From Patescibacteria group bacterium (lineage in GTDB: Bacteria; Patescibacteriota; JABMPQ01; JAHIRA01), in assembly GCA_018818905.1 (NCBI GenBank), contig JAHIRA010000110.1, positions 1-10,128 on the forward strand: a stretch of DNA of 10,128 nt. Direction: 5' to 3'. The notes below the pieces were generated by a model. That model had not been told where the DNA came from. It saw nothing but the letters and a program-made list of their open reading frames with translations, and did not search any database. Positions 5,498-10,128 of the stretch are shown one piece after another. Position 1 is the first letter of the stretch. Every line of letters begins with the position of its first letter. Position numbers and translations under genes: made by a program.

Positions 5498-5526
5498 AGT
5501 TTAGCTCATACTGAGATATTTGTCAA
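5498..5526 (-). promoter_or_regulatory. promoter of the TrmB-family gene
   Basis: On the - strand, TTGACA (5526-5521) and TAAACT (5503-5498) are separated by 17 bp: a perfect -35 and a 4/6 -10. The predicted start is near 5491, about 20 nt before the ATG at 5471. The -35 is itself one arm of the palindrome at 5521-5537. Confidence 0.6.
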
Positions 5527-5537
5527 TATTTTTGACA
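5521..5537. promoter_or_regulatory. TGTCAA-N5-TTGACA palindrome (operator candidate)
   Basis: This perfect 6-bp inverted repeat with a TATTT spacer overlaps the -35 of the TrmB promoter. Similar half-sites lie at 5606-5611 (TTGACA), 5616-5621 (TATCAA) and 5640-5645 (GTCAAA within ATGTCAAAG). TTGACA is also the -35 consensus, so some copies exist for that reason alone; the unused arm at 5532-5537 is the stronger hint of an operator. Confidence 0.45.
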
Positions 5538-5605
5538 CTTTTTATTATATTTCGTTATTTTGTTTTAATAATAACCAAAGATATGCAATGATTTTTCAAA
5601 ATGTA

Positions 5606-5634
5606 TTGACAAAATTATCAAATAGGTTTATAAT
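5606..5634 (+). promoter_or_regulatory. consensus sigma-70-type promoter of the exported-protein gene
   Basis: TTGACA (5606-5611) and TATAAT (5629-5634) with 17 bp between them form a perfect consensus promoter. The start site should be near 5641, giving a leader of about 50 nt. So strong a promoter next to a regulator gene suggests high expression that is held by repression. Confidence 0.85.
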
Positions 5635-5636
5635 GC

Positions 5637-5663
5637 CATGTCAAAGATAGTTTCTTTGGCATG
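5637..5663 (+). promoter_or_regulatory. hairpin/inverted repeat at the transcript start
   Basis: CATGTCAAAGA (5637-5647) and TCTTTGGCATG (5653-5663) pair with one G-T wobble around a TAGTT loop. It straddles the predicted start, so it is either a DNA operator downstream of the -10 or a 5'-end RNA hairpin that stabilises the mRNA. Its left arm contains a TGTCAA half-site like those upstream. Confidence 0.5.
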
Positions 5664-5691
5664 TACATTCACAAAGAAATAAGGAGAGAAA

Positions 5692-6279
5692 ATGAAAAAT
5701 TTCCTGATGGCCATAGTCGTCCTAATCACCCTCACAAACACTTCCCACGCCCAAAGCTTCACCATCGCCCGCTTTGACCTCGACCGCTCACTGTCACTGT
5801 GGCTGATTCACAGAACTGAATCAGGCTTCTTTGCCAATGTCATTGTCAACACTGACAAATGGGTAGAAGTTGATGCCGGATGGAATTTCCAACTTTCCTT
5901 TGCCCGGAAAAAAGCATCACTTAGTATCACGACTCTTGTTGGCACCAACGTCTTGCTGGAAACTGGGGTCCCCCAATCCTTAGTTGGCACTCTTCTGGTC
6001 TTCTTCGACTACTCGTTCATTTCTTCTCAGCTGTGGGCCAACTACTTTCTCAAGTTCGATCGTCAGGCCAAAGACTTCTTGTACACAAGACTCTTCTTTA
6101 CAATCTGGAATGTGGGTCTACAAGTTGAGCTGACATACGATACAGAAAAGCTGGAAGTCTATCTGGGCGGAACAGTTGGCCTCAAGCCACTCAAAAATCT
6201 GTTCCTGAAAATATTTCTAGGAAAGTCTGCAACCAGTGCCAGTTGGATCATCAGATTCAGCGGCGAGTATTCGTTCTGA
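5692..6279 (+). CDS. exported protein, possible small beta-barrel
   Basis: The 195-aa protein has a classical signal peptide: Lys2, hydrophobic core FLMAIVVLITLT, and cleavage at SHA-QS near residue 20. The mature part has no further helix-type membrane segment. It shows many alternating polar/hydrophobic strands with aromatic ends (LWLIHRTESGFFANVIVN, WVEVDAGWNFQLSFA, LFFTIWNVGLQVELTYD, LEVYLGGTVGL). It ends in FSGEYSF, with a terminal Phe as in outer-membrane beta-barrel targeting signals. A barrel of 8-10 strands would fit. I recognise no specific family. The SD is excellent (AAGGAG, 5681-5686), the promoter is consensus, and a strong terminator follows, so it is a single-gene unit. Base use is more C-rich than its neighbours, which suggests high expression or different origin. 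Confidence 0.7.
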   Translation: MKNFLMAIVVLITLTNTSHAQSFTIARFDLDRSLSLWLIHRTESGFFANVIVNTDKWVEVDAGWNFQLSFARKKASLSITTLVGTNVLLETGVPQSLVGTLLVFFDYSFISSQLWANYFLKFDRQAKDFLYTRLFFTIWNVGLQVELTYDTEKLEVYLGGTVGLKPLKNLFLKIFLGKSATSASWIIRFSGEYSF

Positions 6280-6293
6280 TCTTTTTTCCTTCC

Positions 6294-6333
6294 CCCCACT
6301 TGCTTATAGGTGACCGCAAGTGGGGATTTTTTT
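6294..6333 (+). terminator. rho-independent terminator of the exported-protein gene
   Basis: CCCCACTTGC (6294-6303) and GCAAGTGGGG (6316-6325) form a perfect 10-bp GC-rich stem with a 12-nt loop, followed by A and seven T's. It lies 15 bp after the stop codon. Confidence 0.9.
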
Positions 6334-6373
6334 ATTGCGAAATATTTCGCTCGAAAAACGAGGAAAAAGATAA

Positions 6374-6402
6374 TTGTATTTATTGTCTCATTATGAGACA
6401 AT
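6374..6402 (+). promoter_or_regulatory. probable promoter of the HTH-Fic gene
   Basis: TTGTAT (6374-6379) and GACAAT (6397-6402) with 17 bp spacing are each about 4/6 matches. TATCAT (6405-6410) is an alternative -10. Whichever is used, the -10 region is covered by the palindromic operator, which fits repression by the HTH of the encoded protein. Confidence 0.4.
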
Positions 6403-6424
6403 AATATCATAAAAATGAGACAAT
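6382..6424. promoter_or_regulatory. ATTGTCTCAT palindrome plus third half-site (operator)
   Basis: ATTGTCTCAT (6382-6391), a central T, and ATGAGACAAT (6393-6402) form a perfect 21-bp palindrome. A third exact copy, ATGAGACAAT, lies at 6415-6424, 22 bp from the second copy (about two helical turns) and 4 bp before the start codon. This is a clear DNA-binding site for a dimeric regulator, most simply the winged-helix Fic protein encoded just downstream. Confidence 0.75.
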
Positions 6425-6428
6425 AATC

Positions 6429-7481
6429 ATGGCCATAAATAACAGACAAAAATCAATTCTCGAATTCGTTGATACCAAACAGAAGGCCTCTGCTCAAGAA
6501 GTTATTAGTCATTTGGTGTCTTCAGGATTTGAAAAAGCATCTAAGGCGACAGTTTTGAGAGACATTGCGCTACTTCTTGAAAAAGATTTAATAAAAAAAG
6601 TAGGCAGCAAAAGAAATGTTATCTACAAAACAAAGACCGAGAATCCTTTGCTGAAGTATTTTGATGTAAAGGAATATTATAAAACCGTGGCAGATCTCAG
6701 AACAGTCAAAGAGAACTATCAGCCAGAAATATTACCTCATTTGGAGTCACTTTTTTCTGACAGAGAAATCAAGCATCTTACCTCTTTAAACAATGAGTAT
6801 CAAAAGAGAAAAGCAAAACTCTCAGAAACAGCGCTACGAAAAGAGTTTGAAAGAATTACTATTGAGTTTACATGGAAATCATCAAGAATAGAGGGCAATA
6901 CCTACTCCCTCGTTGACACCGAGGTACTCATTAAACAAAACAAACCAGCCCCCGGTCATAGCAAGGAAGAAACTCAAATGATTTTGAATCATAAAGAGGC
7001 AGTAGAATATATTTTTAGTAAACCCAAAGTTTTTGAAAAAATTTCTGCTCAGAAAATTAGAACTATTCATAGCCTTGCAGTTAAAGATCTTGGTATTGAA
7101 ACCGGGCTAAGAAAGTCGATTGTTGGGATCACTGGCACCAAATACAAACCTATCGACAATCAGCACCAAATCAGTGATGCCATATCACAAACGTGCCGAG
7201 TCATAAACAGAACCAAAGAACCTATTAGCAAAGCGCTTATTGGTGTTTTGATGATTTCTTATATCCAGCCATTCATGGACGGCAATAAGAGAACCGCCAG
7301 AATCACCTCCAACGCACTCCTTAATGCTTACAATTGGGCTCCAATATCATATCGAAGTGTTGACGAAGCTGAGTACAAAAAAGCCATGCTACTTTTTTAT
7401 GAACAAAACTCCGCTAATTACTTCAAAGAACTGTTCGTTCAGCAATTTGAGTTCTCGGTTAATAATTATTTTGGAGCATAG
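6429..7481 (+). CDS. HTH-Fic family protein (class II, with Gln in place of catalytic His)
   Basis: The 350-aa protein has an N-terminal winged helix (about 4-68: RQKSILEFVDTKQKASAQEV, then KATVLRDIALLLEKDLIKKVG) and a Fic domain (about 140-345). The inhibitory helix motif S/T-x-x-x-E-G/N is present as SSRIEGN (151-157), N-terminal to the core, which defines class II. The Fic core reads IQPFMDGNKRTAR (279-291). The catalytic His of H-P-F-x-D/E-G-N-G/K-R is Gln280 (codon CAG); the Asp, Gly, Asn and Arg are intact. Fic enzymes transfer AMP or other nucleotide parts to protein hydroxyls, and the His is the general base. This copy should therefore be inactive, altered, or now only a nucleotide-sensing repressor. 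It is a lone gene, with an operator and promoter in front and a terminator behind. Confidence 0.85.
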   Translation: MAINNRQKSILEFVDTKQKASAQEVISHLVSSGFEKASKATVLRDIALLLEKDLIKKVGSKRNVIYKTKTENPLLKYFDVKEYYKTVADLRTVKENYQPEILPHLESLFSDREIKHLTSLNNEYQKRKAKLSETALRKEFERITIEFTWKSSRIEGNTYSLVDTEVLIKQNKPAPGHSKEETQMILNHKEAVEYIFSKPKVFEKISAQKIRTIHSLAVKDLGIETGLRKSIVGITGTKYKPIDNQHQISDAISQTCRVINRTKEPISKALIGVLMISYIQPFMDGNKRTARITSNALLNAYNWAPISYRSVDEAEYKKAMLLFYEQNSANYFKELFVQQFEFSVNNYFGA

Positions 7482-7511
7482 CAACAAGCTTCACCCCCTC
7501 CTCCTCAAACA

Positions 7512-7548
7512 AAAAACACCTGACTTCCACAACAGAAGAGGTGTTTTT
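7512..7548. terminator. bidirectional terminator between convergent genes
   Basis: AAAAACACCT (7512-7521) and AGGTGTTTTT (7539-7548) pair perfectly around 17 nt. T-runs follow on + and A-runs precede, so it works on both strands. It serves the Fic gene (+) and the zinc-ribbon gene (-, stop at 7570). Confidence 0.8.
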
Positions 7549-7569
7549 CTATTTGAAACAAACTATACT

Positions 7570-7923
7570 TTACCCAGCAATCAAAGCCTTAACGCTCTCT
7601 TTCTTCTGAAAAAATTCATATACGTTTAGAATATCATCGGTGCTTATACTATCACAATCCTTAAACTTGACTACATCGTCATAGGTAAGGTCGGTGATCA
7701 GACCGACTGAACTTATCCCCATTTGATTGGCGATCAAAGTAGCTATAACTGAACTACCGCATTTTTTGCAGTTGGTGTAGACCAAGAAAGCGCCTTCCTT
7801 TTCTGAGACTATTCTAGCTTCTTCGGGAGCATATTCTGTAGCACAAAGCGGACAAGAAGAGACCCATTTGAGGTCTTTGTTGCCATCTTTTCCTTCTGGT
7901 TGCTGCCTTTCAAAGTTTTGCAT
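7570..7923 (-). CDS. small zinc-ribbon protein of unknown function
   Basis: The 117-aa cytoplasmic protein has two knuckles, CPLC (24-27) and CKKC (52-55), 24 residues apart. They should bind one zinc in a rubredoxin/zinc-ribbon fold. The segment between them is beta-rich (ARIVSEKEGAFLVYTNC). After the ribbon come a helical/strand part ANQMGISSVGLITDLTYDDVVKF and a charged amphipathic C-terminal helix (STDDILNVYEFFQKK). The first 20 residues are polar and probably disordered. No catalytic motif is visible; a protein- or nucleic-acid-binding role is possible. ATG 7923 is preceded by TATAAT (7969-7964), and a GGAG lies too far upstream (about 23 nt) to serve this start. It ends at the bidirectional terminator. 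Confidence 0.75.
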   Translation of the reverse strand: MQNFERQQPEGKDGNKDLKWVSSCPLCATEYAPEEARIVSEKEGAFLVYTNCKKCGSSVIATLIANQMGISSVGLITDLTYDDVVKFKDCDSISTDDILNVYEFFQKKESVKALIAG

Positions 7924-7963
7924 GATTTTATTTTATCTACCAAAACCGACTCCTTCTACAGCT

Positions 7964-7992
7964 ATTATAGCAGGAAATGGCAATGCGAGCAA
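7964..7992 (-). promoter_or_regulatory. promoter of the zinc-ribbon gene
   Basis: On the - strand, TTGCTC (7992-7987) and TATAAT (7969-7964) are separated by 17 bp. The -10 is perfect and the -35 weak (TTG only). The start is expected near 7957, giving a leader of about 34 nt. Confidence 0.6.
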
Positions 7993-8001
7993 GAGGAAAA
8001 T

Positions 8002-8038
8002 AAAAAGGTCAGGAAAGAAATCTAATTCTTTCCTGACC
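8002..8038 (-). terminator. rho-independent terminator of the 76-aa gene
   Basis: GGTCAGGAAAGAA (8007-8019) and TTCTTTCCTGACC (8026-8038) form a perfect 13-bp stem with a 6-nt loop. On the - strand it is followed by TTTTTATTTT (from 8006 down). It lies 18 bp beyond the stop at 8057. Confidence 0.88.
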
Positions 8039-8056
8039 GAGAAAAACTTGGACATT

Positions 8057-8287
8057 TCATTCCTTTCTGTCAATAGGTGTGCCACAGTGACAGCATACAG
8101 ATCCCCCGTTATGCTCTATGGTAGGACCACAGCTATCTTTGCATGGTTTACGCTCTTCAGGCTCAAATTGCGACACCTGCTGCCAACACTCTCCCGTTTG
8201 CTCAATGCTTGCTTCGCTGACTTTTCCTTCTTTAGGCACGTTACTATCACGCCAACCCGTTTGATTAGAATCTCTTTCTGGCTTCAT
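8057..8287 (-). CDS. 76-aa cysteine-rich hypothetical protein
   Basis: I place the start at ATG 8287 rather than the in-frame ATG at 8302, because AGGAG (8299-8295) lies 7 nt upstream of 8287 and overlaps the earlier start region. The protein is polar, with no membrane segment or signal peptide. Its C-terminal half has five cysteines: PCKDSC (48-53) and VCCHCGTP (64-71). CxxxC plus CCxC could hold one zinc ion. The N-terminal half is low-complexity and charged. I recognise no family. Its own promoter (8339-8367), a strong SD and a perfect terminator argue that it is expressed, although it is short and unlike any known gene. A + strand ORF (7868-8380) over the same DNA has no such signals. Confidence 0.65.
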   Translation of the reverse strand: MKPERDSNQTGWRDSNVPKEGKVSEASIEQTGECWQQVSQFEPEERKPCKDSCGPTIEHNGGSVCCHCGTPIDRKE

Positions 8288-8338
8288 CTTTTTTCTCCTC
8301 ATAAGAAAAGAACGTTTGTCATAAAAACATCAGTTGCA

Positions 8339-8367
8339 AAAATACCACTAGCTCACACTTCTGTCAA
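8339..8367 (-). promoter_or_regulatory. promoter of the 76-aa gene
   Basis: On the - strand, TTGACA (8367-8362) and TATTTT (8344-8339) have 17 bp spacing: a perfect -35 and a 4/6 -10. The start is expected near 8332, about 45 nt before ATG 8287. The -35 overlaps the TGA (8366-8364) that ends the extension of the upstream gene. Confidence 0.6.
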
Positions 8368-9182
8368 TGGTTTTCAATAGCGATCACTACCGCTTCTAGA
8401 ATCTCCTTAAACTGAAATTTTGATTTTAAGTCAGATAACTCACCGGCGCTAAGATGTCTAAGGCCATTGCCAAGCTCAATAAGCTACTCATCTTCCATAG
8501 TGTCCACGTTTAGGTGTAAAAGCGCTTCCTGCCAGACTTTACAATAGTTCTCCAATCCAATACCCAGTCTTGCCATTCTAAGAATAGCCTTATTGTAATA
8601 ATTAGAACCCTCAAATTCGTGACACTCCCTGCTGCTGGCAAGCACCACACTCGCCATACTAAACATGTTTCTCTCAACTAAGCTTTGACGTGAATTATTC
8701 TTTTCGTAGAACTGCCTAACTTTGGCCATAGCCAAAACAATGGTAACAGCATCACCGGACTGTTTGGCGATGGCTTCAACTTGATCAAGATCCAAATAAG
8801 CTTTGATGAGAATAGATTTCCAAACAAATGGCTTGCCTATTCTTTTCCCTACTTCCAACAACTGCTTGAAGCCAAGCTTGGACCATGCAAGCTTATCTTC
8901 CAAAAGTATCCATTCCTTCAAACCAATGACAGCAAAAAATTTCTTGAGCAAATCAGGATCAAGTTCCTCAAAGTCAAGGTTGTTGAAGATGTATCCCCAA
9001 ACATAGGGATGCTTGGCTTTGATCCCGAAGTCAATTCTATCCTCAACCGATAGTTTATCAAGACCAAAAATTTTGACCACCTCTCTGATAATCTGTGGCA
9101 GTGAAAACATCGAAGCGATGTCCTTATATTCGGCCTCGATCTCACTAATTATTTTCCGTATGCCTGTTTCCTGACTAGTCAT
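8364..9182 (-). pseudogene. helical-repeat protein interrupted by an in-frame TAG
   Basis: From ATG 9182 (SD AGGAGG, 9194-9189) the first open stretch gives 232 aa and stops at TAG 8486-8484. The same frame then continues for 40 coding-like codons (LIELGNGLRHLSAGEL, later FKEILEAVVIAIENH) to TGA 8366-8364. The intact gene would thus be about 272 aa. Three units of about 29 residues are visible: PYVWGYIFNNLDFEELDP (59-76), EWILLEDKLAWSKLGF (90-105) and PFVWKSILIKAYLDLDQV (118-135). Trp62, Trp91 and Trp121 are in register and a Gly closes each unit. This fits an alpha-helical solenoid, probably protein-binding. No catalytic motif is seen. It is related to the next gene at 9336. The TAG may be a recent mutation, a read error or a read-through site; the 232-aa product could still fold. 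If TAG is taken as the true stop, the CDS is 8484-9182. Confidence 0.6.
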
Positions 9183-9188
9183 CTTCTT

Positions 9189-9194
9189 CCTCCT
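9189..9194 (-). promoter_or_regulatory. Shine-Dalgarno that fixes the start at 9182
   Basis: AGGAGG on the - strand, 6 nt before the ATG. It is a strong site and supports this start. Confidence 0.8.
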
Positions 9195-9203
9195 TGAAAA
9201 AGT

Positions 9204-9226
9204 GCAATCAGAGAAATTCTGATTGC
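9204..9226 (-). promoter_or_regulatory. leader hairpin before the helical-repeat gene
   Basis: GCAATCAGA (9204-9212) and TCTGATTGC (9218-9226) form a perfect 9-bp stem with a 5-nt loop. On the - strand it is followed by ACTTTTTC and then the SD. The short U-run makes it look like a weak terminator or attenuator inside the leader; it could also protect the mRNA. Confidence 0.5.
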
Positions 9227-9232
9227 CGTATT

Positions 9233-9261
9233 GATACCATAGTTTGGCCTTCTAATCAAGG
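9233..9261 (-). promoter_or_regulatory. possible promoter of the helical-repeat gene
   Basis: On the - strand, a TTGATT and a TATCAA are separated by 17 bp (approximate positions within 9230-9262). Both match only 4/6. It lies after the terminator of the upstream gene and before the leader hairpin, which is where a promoter is needed. Confidence 0.35.
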
Positions 9262-9290
9262 AACTTGAGAGAACCTGATTTTTTTGTCGT

Positions 9291-9317
9291 AAAAAAATGA
9301 GCTCCGGTTGGAGCTCA
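9291..9317 (-). terminator. rho-independent terminator of the right-edge gene
   Basis: TGAGCTCC (9298-9305) and GGAGCTCA (9310-9317) form a perfect 8-bp stem with a 4-nt loop. On the - strand seven T's follow (9297-9291). It lies about 19 bp after the stop at 9336. Confidence 0.88.
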
Positions 9318-9335
9318 AGGTGCAAGAGGCTGGAA

Positions 9336-10128
9336 TCAAAGATCAGAATGATCCATTTGGTTTTTGGCGGCAAAAATGTTGGGGATGCTTTCTTTTTGCT
9401 CATCTGTTAATTTGACCATGTCTAGTTCTGAGCAAAACTTCTTCCAGAAACAATCTTGGTCTGCCTGGACACAGAGATTGATAGCGTCATCAATTGGTAA
9501 CTTTTTCCAGGCCAAATTATCAGCAAGAGCTATGAAGACACTTTCATCGTTGTAGTGTTTTGCCAATCTGACCAAATATTCGTACGTCTTTGGACCAACA
9601 AGCAGAAAGGTTTCAAGTATGTCAATGAAATTTTCAGCGGCTAGCAGTGACTCAACAGCTTCGGCACTCACCCTTCCTGACGCAACTGCTACCAGTCTCA
9701 AGAAGTATTCTTTACCAGGATCTCTAACGATCTCCTCTAATTCATCATCACTAGACTCTTCTAGGACCTCGATAACTTTTAGAAAAACCTCTCGTCGAAA
9801 AACCCGATCAGTTTTGCAACTTATGCGACTTCTAACGGTTATTCTCGAGGCGCTCAAAATATAAAGCAGTTGATCGAGATCAAGATAATTCAGATCTATG
9901 TAGGAAAGAGCCCCATTCCAGACAAAAAGAAGCGCATCAGCATCATCGATATGGACTGCTTTGACTCCAGGAGCATAGTACGCTTTTCGAAGAAACTCTT
10001 CATGAGTAATTGGAAAATGGAATCTTGAGCTCAAGATCTCTTGCCATTTTAGCAATACGCGAGCATGCCTTTCGATCCCGCACACAATATAACCACCTTG
10101 CTGTGCGCATGCTTTGATGAGTTCTGTA
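9336..10128 (-). CDS. helical-repeat protein, paralogue of its neighbour (N-terminus off the window)
   Basis: The frame is open to the right edge. A GTG at 10085 gives 249 aa, but upstream codons (TELIKACAQQGGYIV) continue without a stop, and they look coding, so the true start is probably outside. No signal peptide or membrane segment is visible. Repeat units like those of the 8364-9182 gene occur: LLFVWNGALSYIDLNYLDLD (52-71), then VFIALADNLAWKKLPIDDAI (183-202), and CFWKKFCSELDMVKLTDEQ (212-230). They share the x-V/F-W pattern, LAWxKL and a following L-D. An acidic stretch (107-122) separates the first unit from the later ones. The fold is most likely an all-helical solenoid for protein contacts. 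Function is unknown. It ends at a clear terminator, so it is transcribed separately from its paralogue. Confidence 0.7.
   Translation of the reverse strand, partial: TELIKACAQQGGYIVCGIERHARVLLKWQEILSSRFHFPITHEEFLRKAYYAPGVKAVHIDDADALLFVWNGALSYIDLNYLDLDQLLYILSASRITVRSRISCKTDRVFRREVFLKVIEVLEESSDDELEEIVRDPGKEYFLRLVAVASGRVSAEAVESLLAAENFIDILETFLLVGPKTYEYLVRLAKHYNDESVFIALADNLAWKKLPIDDAINLCVQADQDCFWKKFCSELDMVKLTDEQKESIPNIFAAKNQMDHSDL

Noticed and set aside
7868..8380. 170-aa + strand ORF
   Set aside because: It crosses two promoters and a terminator of - strand genes, has a composition rich in Ser/Phe/Leu typical of antisense frames, and no SD.
8484..8486. TAG as a reassigned sense codon
   Set aside because: Several confident genes (acetyltransferase, STAS-like, Fic) end in TAG, so wholesale reassignment is unlikely.
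8781..9053. + strand ORFs opposite the helical-repeat gene
   Set aside because: Antisense shadows of a gene supported by an SD and a paralogue.
1..10128. CRISPR array, rRNA, tRNA or insertion sequence
   Set aside because: No regularly spaced identical repeats, no tRNA T-loop/acceptor pattern that I can see, and no transposase-like protein in any frame.

Overview
The window is AT-rich, gene-dense DNA with short intergenic gaps. It probably comes from an uncultivated bacterium. A TrmB-type regulator, an HTH-Fic protein, small zinc-ribbon proteins, many unrecognised genes and frequent starts without Shine-Dalgarno sequences would fit a Candidate Phyla Radiation/Patescibacteria genome, but no marker gene proves this. 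TGA, TAG and TAA all end genes, so the standard bacterial code applies. The sigma-70-like promoters, good SDs on some genes and classical U-tract terminators are bacterial.

Region 1 (1-3290) looks like a mobile gene-cassette array. Four single-gene units on the + strand are separated by four related boundary elements (A 114-210, D 1444-1474, B 1934-1970, C 2444-2521). Each element ends in a G-T-T/C-G-T-R-Y-like box at the same distance from a partly conserved CTTCG-GAT-like block, and A and C carry perfect 11-bp inverted arms. This resembles integron attC sites. The cargo is an APH/choline-kinase-fold phosphotransferase, an AAC(6')-I-like aminoglycoside acetyltransferase, a ParB/sulfiredoxin-fold protein that seems to have lost its start at element B, and a shikimate-kinase-like P-loop kinase. 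No integrase is present in the window.

Region 2 (3230-4790) has a strong promoter with helically phased TTTAC repeats. It drives a MerR-type HTH fused to a GHKL ATPase, followed 10 bp later by a STAS-like (DUF4325-type) protein, probably a partner-switching regulatory pair. Behind it lies a decayed alpha/beta hydrolase.

Region 3 (4743-6333) is a divergent pair: a TrmB-family regulator on the - strand and an exported, possibly beta-barrel protein on the + strand. They share an intergenic region with several TGTCAA/TTGACA half-sites, which suggests the regulator controls both. Region 4 (6370-7548) is a self-contained HTH-Fic gene under a 21-bp palindromic operator, with the catalytic His of the Fic motif replaced by Gln.

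Region 5 (7570-10128) lies on the - strand. It holds a zinc-ribbon protein, a 76-aa cysteine-rich protein with its own promoter and terminator, and two neighbouring genes that share an approximately 29-aa Trp-containing helical repeat. One of these two is interrupted by an in-frame TAG. The other runs off the right edge of the window.
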